DNA of 40,291 bases from DATFPQ01 sp035264765. GTDB taxonomy: Bacteria > Actinomycetota > Actinomycetes > Actinomycetales > Angustibacteraceae. Shown piece by piece: positions 22,407-29,882 of the stretch. The translations under genes and the position numbers were made by a program. Under the pieces are notes generated by a model. It was not told the origin of the DNA and did no database searches. It worked only from the letters and a program-made list of their open reading frames with translations. How positions within the stretch are numbered: the stretch's first letter is position 1; each line of letters begins with the position of its first letter. The stretch is from contig DATFPQ010000295.1 in the NCBI GenBank assembly GCA_035264765.1, forward strand, positions 1 to 40,291, in the 5' to 3' direction.

Positions 22407-23138
22407 GTGACGGCCTCCGGCTTCTCACCTGTCGCGCGACAACCACTGTCGGACACGGTGTTTGCGCAGCTCCGGGACGCCATCGTCGACGGGCGCTACG
22501 GTCCGGGCGAGCTGCTGCCGCCCGAGCGCGAGCTGGCGCAGGCCTTCGCGGTGAACCGGCACGCCGTCCGGGAGGCGCTCAAGCGGCTGCAGCAGGCGGG
22601 GTTCGTGCGGGTGACGCACGGCGGCGGCACCAAGGTGCTCGACGTCCGTCGGACCGCGGGGCTCGACCTGCTGGGCCACCTGGCGCGGTCGCCGGGGGAG
22701 CAGGCGGAGCGGCTGGTCCGTGACGGGCTGGAGATGCGCCGCTGCGTGGGCATCGAGGCGGCCCGGCTGGCAGCCCTGCGCGCGGACGCCACGAGTCGCG
22801 CGCGGATCGCCGCCGCGGCGCAGGCGCTGGTGCTGCCCGACCGCGACCCCTCCCGGCAGGGCGACCGAACCTTCTGGGCGGAGGTGGTCGACGCCAGTGA
22901 CAACCTGGCCTTCCGGCTGGCCTTCAACAGCCTGATCGATGCCGTCGACGCCCAGCCCGAGCTGATGGCGGTCCTGCTGGAGGCCGACCGGGACGACGGG
23001 CAACCCCACGCCGAGCTGGCCCAGGCCATCGGCGACCGCGACGCCGAGCTGGCCGGGCAGATCGCCGACGCCATCCTCAGTCAGGCGCTGACCACCCTGC
23101 AGCGCCTGTCCCGACGCCGTTCACCCAGGAGCGCGTGA
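22407..23138 (+). CDS. FadR-subfamily GntR transcriptional regulator
   Basis: This 243-aa repressor-type protein has a GntR winged helix at about 12-75 (TVFAQLRDAIVDGRYGPGEL; LPPERELAQAFAVNRHAVRE) and an all-helical FCD effector domain at about 90-235. FCD regulators sense carboxylates such as acyl-CoA, pyruvate or lactate. GTG 22407 was preferred to the in-frame GTG at 22377 because a good promoter ends just before it and no ribosome-binding site serves either. Its stop overlaps the start region of the membrane hydroxylase gene by one base, so the two form an operon and the regulator probably controls it. Confidence 0.88.
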   Translation: MTASGFSPVARQPLSDTVFAQLRDAIVDGRYGPGELLPPERELAQAFAVNRHAVREALKRLQQAGFVRVTHGGGTKVLDVRRTAGLDLLGHLARSPGEQAERLVRDGLEMRRCVGIEAARLAALRADATSRARIAAAAQALVLPDRDPSRQGDRTFWAEVVDASDNLAFRLAFNSLIDAVDAQPELMAVLLEADRDDGQPHAELAQAIGDRDAELAGQIADAILSQALTTLQRLSRRRSPRSA

Positions 23139-23962
23139 TGGTCGACATCATCGCCATGGCGATCCCGTTCTTCGTGCTGTTCATCCTGATCGAGGTCGCG
23201 TCCCTGTGGTTCGCGCCGGACGAGGACGAGCGCGGCTACGAGGTGGCCGACACCGCGACCAGCCTGGCCATGGGGCTCGGCAACGTGGTGGTCGGCATCG
23301 GCTACCGGGCCGCGGCCCTCGTCGCTCTGGCCGCCGCCTACGAGCTGACCCCGCTGCGGATCGACCCGCACCACTGGGCGGCCTGGGTGGCATTGGTCCT
23401 TGCTGACGACTTCGCGTACTACTGGTTCCACCGGGCCCACCACGAGGTCCGGCTGCTGTGGGCCAGTCACGTCGTCCACCACTCCAGCCAGTACTTCAAC
23501 TTCTCCACGGCGCTGCGCCAGACCTGGACCCCGTTCAGCTCGATCCCGTTCTTCGTACCGCTGGCGCTGGCCGGATTTCCCCCGTGGATGTTGGTACTAC
23601 AACAATCGGTGAACCTGCTGTACCAGTTCTTCCTGCACACCGAGCGGGTCAACCGGCTGCCACGCCCCGTCGAGGCCCTGATGAACACGCCCTCCCACCA
23701 CCGCGTGCACCACGGCATGAACGGTCGCTACATCGACCGCAACTACGGCGGCATGTTCATCTTCTGGGACCGGCTGTTCCGCACCTTCGAGCCCGAGGGG
23801 GAGCGGGTCGTCTACGGCCTCACCCACCAGCTGCGCAGCCACAACCCGGTCGTGGTGGCGACCCACGAGTACGTCGCCCTCTGGCGCGACCTCGCCCACA
23901 CGGCGCGCTGGCGCGACCGGCTGCAGCTGCTCATCCGGCGTCCCGGCTGGCGTCCCGCCTGA
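23138..23962 (+). CDS. Fatty acid hydroxylase superfamily protein, alkylglycerol monooxygenase-like
   Basis: This 274-aa membrane di-iron oxygenase has the eight-histidine signature: HRAHH (near 95), HVVHH (near 112) and SHHRVHH (near 188). The segments STALRQTW, NLLYQFFLHTE, NTPSHHRVHHGMN, YIDRNYGGMFIFWDRLFRTFE and VVYGLTHQLRS run nearly colinear with animal alkylglycerol monooxygenase (AGMO/TMEM195), which cleaves ether lipids using tetrahydrobiopterin. That comparison is from memory of the family. A bacterial sterol-desaturase-family role on fatty or ether lipid chains is therefore likely. ATG 23138 follows AGGAG; GTG 23135 is one codon upstream. It is coupled to the FadR-type regulator and converges on the DrrB-type permease. 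Confidence 0.83.
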   Translation: MVDIIAMAIPFFVLFILIEVASLWFAPDEDERGYEVADTATSLAMGLGNVVVGIGYRAAALVALAAAYELTPLRIDPHHWAAWVALVLADDFAYYWFHRAHHEVRLLWASHVVHHSSQYFNFSTALRQTWTPFSSIPFFVPLALAGFPPWMLVLQQSVNLLYQFFLHTERVNRLPRPVEALMNTPSHHRVHHGMNGRYIDRNYGGMFIFWDRLFRTFEPEGERVVYGLTHQLRSHNPVVVATHEYVALWRDLAHTARWRDRLQLLIRRPGWRPA

Positions 23963-23967
23963 GACGC

Positions 23968-24720
23968 TCAGGCGGACTCGCGCCGGAACGTCCGCGTGCC
24001 GAACCAGGTGCCGAGCACCACGAGCAGGACCGTCATCGACAGCCCGAGGATCGCGGCAGACGACCAGAGGTCCCCGCGGAACAGCGTGCGAAGGCCGTCG
24101 ACCACGTGCTTCAGCGGGTTGACGTCGGACAACCGGCGCAGCCACAACGGAGCGAGGGCCATCGGCAGCAGGATGCCCGACAGGAGCAGCAGCGGGATCG
24201 CCACGGCGTTGAGCAGCGGCGCGAGGGCGTCCTCGCTCTTCAGAGTCAGCGCCACGGCATAGGACACGGCGCTGAACGCCGCACCGAGCAGCCCCACGGC
24301 GAGCAGGGCCACGATGACGCCGGCCACCGGCGCTCGCAGGCCCAGCGGCAGGGCCACCAGGGTCAGCAACGTGGCCTGGACGAGCAGCACCAGGACGTCC
24401 CGCAGCACGCGGCCCAGCAGCAGCGAGACCCGGCTGGCCGGCGTCACTCGCATGCTCTCGATGACCCCCGCCCGGTACTCGGCGATGAGCCCGAAGCCGA
24501 CGAACATGCCCCCGAAGATGCCGAGCTGGACCAGCATGCCGGGAACGAAGACGCGCCAGGGGTCTCCGCCGAGCTGCCCGGCGAGCGGCTTGAGCAGCGG
24601 GCCGAACAGCAGCAGGTAGAGGATCGGCTGGGTCAGGCCGATGACAACCCACGCCGGGTTGCGCAGGGACAACCGCAGAGCTCGGGCGAAGACCACGTAG
24701 GTGTCGCGCAGGAAGGTCAT
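23968..24720 (-). CDS. ABC-2 type permease, DrrB family
   Basis: This 250-aa membrane subunit of an ABC exporter has six predicted spans. The N-terminal cytoplasmic segment ARALRLSLRNPAWVVIGLTQ and the GFGLIAEYRAGVIESMRVTP loop match daunorubicin-resistance permeases. LLPMALAPLWLRRLSDVNPLKHVVDGLR is the typical end segment. It overlaps the ATPase stop by four bases (ATGA), so the two subunits are coupled. It probably exports a hydrophobic compound or lipid. It converges on the hydroxylase gene with only 5 bp between stops and no terminator. Confidence 0.9.
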   Translation of the reverse strand: MTFLRDTYVVFARALRLSLRNPAWVVIGLTQPILYLLLFGPLLKPLAGQLGGDPWRVFVPGMLVQLGIFGGMFVGFGLIAEYRAGVIESMRVTPASRVSLLLGRVLRDVLVLLVQATLLTLVALPLGLRAPVAGVIVALLAVGLLGAAFSAVSYAVALTLKSEDALAPLLNAVAIPLLLLSGILLPMALAPLWLRRLSDVNPLKHVVDGLRTLFRGDLWSSAAILGLSMTVLLVVLGTWFGTRTFRRESA

Positions 24721-25697
24721 GGCGTTGCTCCCACGGTGGCTTCGGCCGGCTCGTCGCGCAGCGACCGGCCGGTGAGGGACAGGAACACGTCGTCAAGGGA
24801 AGGACGGCGCACCTCGACGCTGGTCGGGGCGACGCCGGCGGCGTCGAGGGCCCGGAGCAGGGCCGGCAGCACCGCCGCGCCGTCCGGCACCCGGAAGCGG
24901 ACGACTCCGCCGTCCTCGCTCTGGTCGCTGACTCCCACCAGACCGCTGACGGTGCCGATCGTGCGGGGCAGCTGCGCCGGGTCGGCGACCGTCAGGATCA
25001 CGGCGTCGCCGGACACCCCGCGCTTCAGCTCATCCGGCGTGCCCTCCGCCACGATCCTTCCGTCGTCAATGACCAGGATCCGGTCGCACAGGGCGTCCGC
25101 CTCGTCCAGGTAGTGCGTCGTGAGGAAGACCGTGCTGCCACGGTCGTCCCGGAGCGACCGGACGTGCTGCCAGAGGTTCGCTCGGGACTGCGGGTCCAGG
25201 CCGGTCGTGGGCTCGTCCAGGAACACGAGCACCGGCTCGTTGATCAGGCCCATCGCGATGTCCAGCCGACGCCGTTGCCCACCGGACAGGGTCTTGGTCT
25301 GCCGGTCCCACAGGCCGGGCAGGTCGAGCCGCTCGAAGAGCTCGCGCCCACGCCGTACCGCCTCCTGCGTGCGGATGCCGTACAGGCGGGCATGGTCGAC
25401 GAGCTCCTCGCCGGCGCGCGCCTCCGGGTAGGTGGATCCGCTCTGCGAGACGTAGCCGATCCGGCGGCGGACCCCCACCGGGTCCGTCCTCAGGTCACAT
25501 CCGGCGACGGTTGCCTCGCCGGCCGTCGGCTCCAGCAGCGTGGTCAGCATCCGGAGCGTGGTCGTCTTCCCGGCCCCGTTGGGTCCCAGAAAGCCGACGA
25601 TCTCCCGGTCCGCGACGTCGAGGTCGACCCCGCGGACCGCCAGAATGTCGCCGCGTCGGCTCCGGTAGGTGCGGGCGAGCCCGCGGGCGGTGATCAC
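24717..25697 (-). CDS. ABC transporter ATP-binding protein, DrrA family
   Basis: This 326-aa ATPase partners the DrrB-type permease. The Walker A motif is GPNGAGKT (38-45), the signature LSGGQRRR (137-144), and Walker B plus catalytic Glu VFLDEP (158-163). DPTTGLDP-like TGLDPQSR and the C-terminal RRPSLDDVFLSLTGR are DrrA landmarks. GTG 25697 is preceded by GAGGAGG. The divergent MarR gene and a palindrome overlapping the likely -10 of this operon suggest drug- or metabolite-responsive control. Confidence 0.92.
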   Translation of the reverse strand: MITARGLARTYRSRRGDILAVRGVDLDVADREIVGFLGPNGAGKTTTLRMLTTLLEPTAGEATVAGCDLRTDPVGVRRRIGYVSQSGSTYPEARAGEELVDHARLYGIRTQEAVRRGRELFERLDLPGLWDRQTKTLSGGQRRRLDIAMGLINEPVLVFLDEPTTGLDPQSRANLWQHVRSLRDDRGSTVFLTTHYLDEADALCDRILVIDDGRIVAEGTPDELKRGVSGDAVILTVADPAQLPRTIGTVSGLVGVSDQSEDGGVVRFRVPDGAAVLPALLRALDAAGVAPTSVEVRRPSLDDVFLSLTGRSLRDEPAEATVGATP

Positions 25698-25756
25698 GTG
25701 CGTCCTCCTCGGTCGTCGCTCACCCCCATTCAACCGTGAGCCCGCGCGCATCCGCG

Positions 25757-25790
25757 CCCCATAATTGCCATTGGGGCCCCTCGGCCGTCA
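25757..25790 (-). promoter_or_regulatory. drrAB promoter overlapped by an imperfect palindrome
   Basis: On the minus strand TGACGG (25785-25790) and AATTAT (25761-25766) are 18 bp apart and could be the -35 and -10. An inverted repeat of CCCC-AT-AAT against ATT-GGGG (25757-25776) covers the -10, and a GGGGCCCC palindrome overlaps its edge. This fits repression by the divergently encoded MarR protein. Confidence 0.35.
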
Positions 25791-25886
25791 CCGCCTTCCG
25801 GGACAACGGCTCTGCTCGGCCAAAAATTGACCGCGACATGCGGAAACTCACAGGACTCGGTGCACCCAATACCAGTCACAGGCGGT

Positions 25887-25892
25887 TACCCT
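25887..25892 (+). promoter_or_regulatory. -10 box of the marR-type gene (leaderless)
   Basis: TACCCT is exactly 6 nt before the GTG at 25899. No -35 consensus is seen at the usual distance and there is no Shine-Dalgarno sequence. Confidence 0.4.
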
Positions 25893-25898
25893 TTGTGC

Positions 25899-26360
25899 GT
25901 GCCCACCAAGCCTCGCACTCAGGACAAGGATCTGCGCACCTCGACGCGCGAGATCGAGGAGCTCACACGCGTGCTCATGGAGGAGCACCTCTCGGCGCTC
26001 GACGAGGGCCCGGAGATCTCCTGGGCCCAGCTGCGGGCGCTCGGAACACTTTCCCGTCACGGTCCGCTCAACCTCAGCAGCCTCGCGGCCTGGACGCAGG
26101 CGTCCTTGCCGTCCGCGAGCCGTCTGGTCGACCGCCTCGAGGCGGCCGACCTGGTGGCCCGCTCCACCCACCCGCAGAGCCGGCGTGAGATCGAGATCCG
26201 GCTGACGGCCGCCGGACGCGGTGTCCTCAACGAGGTTCGCGCCGCCCGCCGCAAGCGCCTTCGGCGCGTCCTGCAGGCTATGGACCCCCAGGACGTCCAG
26301 CAGCTCGCGGGCAGCCTGGACGCCTTCGTCAGGGCCCGAGAGGCCCTCATCGAGAGCTGA
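25899..26360 (+). CDS. MarR-family transcriptional regulator
   Basis: This 153-aa dimeric winged-helix regulator has the DNA-binding part ISWAQLRALGTLSRHGPLNL...SLPSASRLVDRLEAADLVAR and the wing STHPQSRREIEIRLTAAGRG. Flanking helices form the dimer interface. It probably represses the divergent DrrAB exporter and itself until a ligand binds. GTG 25899 is set by the -10 TACCCT just upstream and by family length; the frame is open further upstream to an ATG at 25827 but those residues look non-coding. Ligand unknown. Confidence 0.85.
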   Translation: MPTKPRTQDKDLRTSTREIEELTRVLMEEHLSALDEGPEISWAQLRALGTLSRHGPLNLSSLAAWTQASLPSASRLVDRLEAADLVARSTHPQSRREIEIRLTAAGRGVLNEVRAARRKRLRRVLQAMDPQDVQQLAGSLDAFVRAREALIES

Positions 26361-26385
26361 GCGGCAACCGTCCGCGCGCAGACGG

Positions 26386-26423
26386 ACCGGCGGTGGAGGG
26401 GTGTGCGCTCACGAACCGCCGGT
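26386..26423. terminator. Possible weak hairpin between convergent marR-type and FAD oxidase genes
   Basis: A perfect 9-bp inverted repeat (ACCGGCGGT/ACCGCCGGT) encloses a 20-nt loop holding the stop codon of the leftward FAD oxidase. One arm lies in the last codons. The long loop makes it a weak candidate. Confidence 0.3.
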
Positions 26424-27809
26424 GAGCCGGCCGAGCAGCGAACCGAGCGCGCGGGAGCCGAGCGTCGCGCGGCCGCCGCGTGCCTCGGTCGCGTCGGCGA
26501 CCGCCGCCAGCCGCAGGCCGGCGTTGACTCCTAGCCAGCGCAACGGTTCCGGCTCCCAGGCGCGAGAGCGGTGGCCCACCCAGGGCAGCTTGGTCAGCGG
26601 CGTGGAGCGGCCGAGGAGCAGGTCGGCGAGGGTGCGGCCGGCCAGGTTCGTCGTCGCGACGCCGTCGCCCACATAGCCTCCGGCAATGGCCAGTCCTGTG
26701 GCTGGGTCGAACCGCACCGCCGCGTGCCAGTCGCGGGCGATGCCAAGAGGTCCGCCCCAACGGTGCGTCACCGCGAACGGTGCGACGTCGGGGAGCATGG
26801 CCGCCAGCGCGCGCTCCAGCGTCGCGAACACCGAGGGTTCGCTGTCGAACGCCGGCCGGACCCGGGACCCGAAGTGGTACGGCGCGCCCCGACCGCCGAA
26901 CACCAGCCGGTCGTCGGCGGTGCGCTGGCCGTAGACGATGACGTGGCGGTGCTCGCTGAAGGTCTCGCGGTCGGCCAGCCCGAGCCGCGACCACACCCAG
27001 CCGGGCAGCGGCTCGGTGGCCACGACGAGGGAGTAGACCGGCACCACGTCGCGCCGGCTCCCCGGCAGCCGCGGGGTCCACGCCTCGGTGGCCCGGACGA
27101 CGAGCGGCGCCTTGACCGTGCCCCGGTCGGTGCGGACCTCGCCCGGCCGCAGCTCCAGCGCGGTTGTCCCTTCGAACAGGCGCACCCCGCGCGACTCCAC
27201 CGCGCGGGCCAGGCCGCGCGCCAGCCGGGCCGGGTGCAGGGCCGCGCAGTGCGGCGTCCAGGTGCCGCCCACAGCATCGCGAACCGCCAGCCGCTCCCGG
27301 ACCTGGCGTGCGTCCAGCAAGCGCAGCCCCTCGACGCCGTCCCAGCGCAGGTCGTGCGCCACCTCGGCCCGGGCCCGCTGGAGCTGCGCCTGGTTCCGGG
27401 CGACGACGACGGTGCCGCCCTTGTGCCAGTGGCAGTCGATGCCCTCCGCCGCGGCCACGTCGCCGACCTCATCGACCGTCCGCTGCATCGTTCGACGCAT
27501 GGCAAGGGACGCCGCGCGCCCGTGCCGCCGGGCCATGGCGTCGATCCCCTGCGGCAGCAGGGCGGAGCACCACCCGCCGTTGCGGCCGCTGGCGCCGAAG
27601 CCGGCCGTCTCCGCCTCGAGCACCACGGCGTCAAGCGACGGGTCGGCCCGGGTGAGGTAGTACGCCGTCCACAGCCCCGTGTAGCCACCGCCCACGATGC
27701 AGACGTCGGCGCTGGTGTCGCCGTCAATCGGCGGTCGTGGGCCGGCGCGGTCCTCGTCGGCGAGGGTGTCCTGCCAGACGGGACGGGTGCCGCCGTGGAC
27801 CTCGCTCAC
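26409..27809 (-). CDS. FAD-dependent amine/amino acid oxidase (PuuB/DAO type)
   Basis: This 466-aa flavoprotein has the Rossmann motif CIVGGGYTGLWTAYYL at 37-52 and the ASGRNGGW active-site loop near 73-80. A C-terminal FAD-contacting segment reads LAIAGGYVGDGVATTNLAGR. Such proteins oxidise an amine with FAD to give an aldehyde, ammonia and hydrogen peroxide; gamma-glutamylputrescine oxidase is the best-known relative beside polyamine genes. There is no gamma-glutamylputrescine synthetase gene in the window, so the true substrate may be a free amine or acyl-polyamine. It starts (GTG) 10 nt after the aminotransferase stop in the leftward AsnC operon. A paralogue ends the pot operon at 37471-38874. 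Confidence 0.85.
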   Translation of the reverse strand: MSEVHGGTRPVWQDTLADEDRAGPRPPIDGDTSADVCIVGGGYTGLWTAYYLTRADPSLDAVVLEAETAGFGASGRNGGWCSALLPQGIDAMARRHGRAASLAMRRTMQRTVDEVGDVAAAEGIDCHWHKGGTVVVARNQAQLQRARAEVAHDLRWDGVEGLRLLDARQVRERLAVRDAVGGTWTPHCAALHPARLARGLARAVESRGVRLFEGTTALELRPGEVRTDRGTVKAPLVVRATEAWTPRLPGSRRDVVPVYSLVVATEPLPGWVWSRLGLADRETFSEHRHVIVYGQRTADDRLVFGGRGAPYHFGSRVRPAFDSEPSVFATLERALAAMLPDVAPFAVTHRWGGPLGIARDWHAAVRFDPATGLAIAGGYVGDGVATTNLAGRTLADLLLGRSTPLTKLPWVGHRSRAWEPEPLRWLGVNAGLRLAAVADATEARGGRATLGSRALGSLLGRLTGGS

Positions 27810-27819
27810 CGCGCCGACG

Positions 27820-29244
27820 TCACAGCTGCGCCCAGGCCTCGGTCAGCACCCCGCGCAGCCGCTGCTCGATGTCGTCGAACTCCGCCGGCCCGACGATGAG
27901 CGGTGGGGCGAGCTGGATCACCGGGTCGCCCCGGTCATCGGCGCGGCAGTACAGACCGGCGTCGAACAGCGCCTTGGACAAGAACCCGCGCAGCAGCCGC
28001 TCAGACTCGTCGTCGTCGAAGGTCTCGCGGGTCGTCTTGTCCTTCACCAGCTCGATGCCGTAGAAGAAGCCCTCCCCGCGCACGTCGCCGACGATCGGCA
28101 GGTCCAGAAGCCGCTCGAGCGCCGCCCGGAAGACCGGCGCCTGCTCGTGCACGTGGTCGACCAGCCCCTCGCGCTCGAAGATGTCCAGGTTGGCCATCGC
28201 GACGGCCGCGGAGACCGGATGACCGCCGAACGTGTAGCCGTGCAGGAACGAGGTGGTCCCCTTGCGGAACGGTTCGAACAGTCGGTCCGAGGCGATCATT
28301 GCGCCGATGGGGGAGTAGCCCGACGTCATCCCCTTGGCGCAGGTGATGATGTCGGGGATGTACCCGAAGTCGTCGCAGGCGAAGATCTCGCCGATCCGGC
28401 CGAAGGCGCAGATGGTCTCGTCGCTGACCAGCAGCACGTCGTACTGGTCGCAGATCTCGCGCACCCGCTCGAAGTACCCCGGCGGGGGCGGGAAGCAGCC
28501 GCCCGAGTTCTGCACCGGCTCTAGGAACACCGCGGCCACCGAGTCCGGGCCCTCGAACTCGATCGCCTCGCCGATCCGGTCGGCGGCCCAGCGGCCGAAC
28601 GCCTTGGCGTCCTCGCGCAGGTGCTCGGGTGCGCGGTACAGGTTCGTGTTGGGCACCTTGTGCGCGCCGGGCACCAGTGGCTCGAAGGGAACCTTGGCGT
28701 CCGGGATGCCGGTGATCGACAACGCCCCCTGCGGAGTGCCGTGGTAGGCGACGGCGCGACTGATCACCTTGTGCTTGGTGGGCTTGCCGACCAGCTTGAA
28801 GTACTGCTTGGCGAGCTTCCACGCGGTCTCCACCGCCTCGCCGCCGCCGGTTGTGAAGAAGACCCGGTTCAGGTCGCCGGGCGCCTGGTGCGCCAGCCGC
28901 TCGGCCAGGTCGATTGCCATGGGGTGGGCGTAGGACCACAGCGGGAAGAAGGCGAGCTCGGCAGCCTGCTTGGCGGCCGCCTCCGCCAGCTCGGTGCGGC
29001 CGTGGCCGACCTGGACCGTGAACAGCCCGGACAGACCGTCCAGGTACCTGCGCCCGGCGGTGTCCCAGATGTAGGCGCCCTCGCCCCTCGCGATGACCGG
29101 CACCTCGCCGCCCCGCTCGTACGTCGAGTGCCGGGTGAAGTGCATCCACAGGTGGTCGCGAGCGGCGTCGGTGCGGCGGGTGCCGCGCGGCGTCGTCGAC
29201 GGTTGCTGCTGAGCAGGAGTGGCGTCCTGCGGCGTGGTGGTCAT
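27820..29244 (-). CDS. Class III aminotransferase, putrescine/omega-amine type
   Basis: This 474-aa PLP enzyme has the PLP lysine K304 (TCAKGMTSGY) and D275 in LLVSDETICAFGR. FFTTGGGEAVETAWKLAKQY (129-148) is the cofactor phosphate region, and AYHGTPQGALSITG is the class III substrate loop. The opening DHLWMHFTRHSTY is typical of the omega-amine/putrescine-pyruvate group (SpuC-like). It would move the amino group of putrescine to pyruvate, giving 4-aminobutanal for the divergent dehydrogenase. ATG 29244 overlaps the AsnC stop by four bases. Other diamines or beta-alanine are possible substrates. Confidence 0.88.
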   Translation of the reverse strand: MTTTPQDATPAQQQPSTTPRGTRRTDAARDHLWMHFTRHSTYERGGEVPVIARGEGAYIWDTAGRRYLDGLSGLFTVQVGHGRTELAEAAAKQAAELAFFPLWSYAHPMAIDLAERLAHQAPGDLNRVFFTTGGGEAVETAWKLAKQYFKLVGKPTKHKVISRAVAYHGTPQGALSITGIPDAKVPFEPLVPGAHKVPNTNLYRAPEHLREDAKAFGRWAADRIGEAIEFEGPDSVAAVFLEPVQNSGGCFPPPPGYFERVREICDQYDVLLVSDETICAFGRIGEIFACDDFGYIPDIITCAKGMTSGYSPIGAMIASDRLFEPFRKGTTSFLHGYTFGGHPVSAAVAMANLDIFEREGLVDHVHEQAPVFRAALERLLDLPIVGDVRGEGFFYGIELVKDKTTRETFDDDESERLLRGFLSKALFDAGLYCRADDRGDPVIQLAPPLIVGPAEFDDIEQRLRGVLTEAWAQL

Positions 29245-29711
29245 CGGGTTCCCCAGTTGTAGAGCTGCTTGCGGAGCTTCAGGTAGACGAAGGTCTCGGT
29301 CGTCCGCACGCCGTCGATGGTGCGGATCTTGCTGCTGATGAGCTCGAGCAGGGCGTCGTCGTCCTCGCAGACGGCCTCGACGAGCAGGTCGAAGCTGCCG
29401 GCGGTGATGACGACGTAGTCGACCTCCGGCATCTCGGCCAGGCGGTCGGCGACCTGCGCCAGGTCGCCCTCGGCGCGGACGCCGATCATGGCCTGGCGGC
29501 TGAAGCCCACCTGGAGCGGGTCGGTGACCGCGACGATCTGCATCACCCCGGAGTCCAGCAGCCGCTGCACCCGCTGGCGGACCGCCGCCTCCGAGAGCCC
29601 GACCGCCTTGCCGATGGCCGCGTACGGACGCCGGCCGTCCTCCTGCAGTTGCTCGATGATCCGCTTCGACAGGTCGTCGAGCACGTACCCGTGCCGGTCG
29701 CGGTTGGTCAC
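29241..29711 (-). CDS. Lrp/AsnC-family transcriptional regulator
   Basis: This 156-aa regulator has an N-terminal winged helix at about 10-60 (LDDLSKRIIEQLQEDGRRPY; GKAVGLSEAAVRQRVQRLLD) and a C-terminal RAM ligand domain with MPEVDYVVITAGSFDLLVEA. It is first in the leftward operon with the aminotransferase and the FAD oxidase and divergent from the aldehyde dehydrogenase. It is therefore the likely local sensor of an amino acid or amine. It starts with GTG and has a full upstream promoter placed so that the transcript has no leader. Confidence 0.9.
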   Translation of the reverse strand: MTNRDRHGYVLDDLSKRIIEQLQEDGRRPYAAIGKAVGLSEAAVRQRVQRLLDSGVMQIVAVTDPLQVGFSRQAMIGVRAEGDLAQVADRLAEMPEVDYVVITAGSFDLLVEAVCEDDDALLELISSKIRTIDGVRTTETFVYLKLRKQLYNWGTR

Positions 29712-29717
29712 CCGACG

Positions 29718-29746
29718 ATGGTGCCGTAGGCGGTCGGCTAAGGCAA
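29718..29746 (-). promoter_or_regulatory. Leaderless promoter of the AsnC operon
   Basis: On the minus strand TTGCCT (29741-29746) and CACCAT (29718-29723) are separated by 17 bp. Exactly 6 nt then precede the GTG start. The 171-bp divergent region also serves the aldehyde dehydrogenase. Confidence 0.55.
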
Positions 29747-29805
29747 GCGAATCCGTCGTGGTGCGGCCACTTCAACACTGATTGCGGCCCGCATGGCCGT
29801 GGGGA

Positions 29806-29835
29806 CTGACGATCACGTCATTGCAGGGGTAGGGT
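29806..29835 (+). promoter_or_regulatory. Promoter of the aminobutyraldehyde dehydrogenase gene
   Basis: CTGACG (29806-29811) and TAGGGT (29830-29835) are 18 bp apart, giving a leader of about 40 nt with the GGAG ribosome-binding site at about 29872. An in-frame upstream ATG at 29793 lies before this promoter, which argues against that start. Confidence 0.5.
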
Positions 29836-29882
29836 CGGCCGCGACTGACAGCAACCCTCCACCGAGCCACCTGGAGCCCGCA

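Noticed and set aside
26386..26423. Strong terminator between convergent genes
   Set aside because: The 20-nt loop and the arm inside coding sequence make it weak; it is listed only as a low-confidence hairpin.
29241..29711. Fusion of the aminotransferase with upstream sequence to 652 codons
   Set aside because: The extension overlaps the AsnC gene in another frame and lacks any domain; ATG 29244 overlaps the AsnC stop in the usual coupled way.
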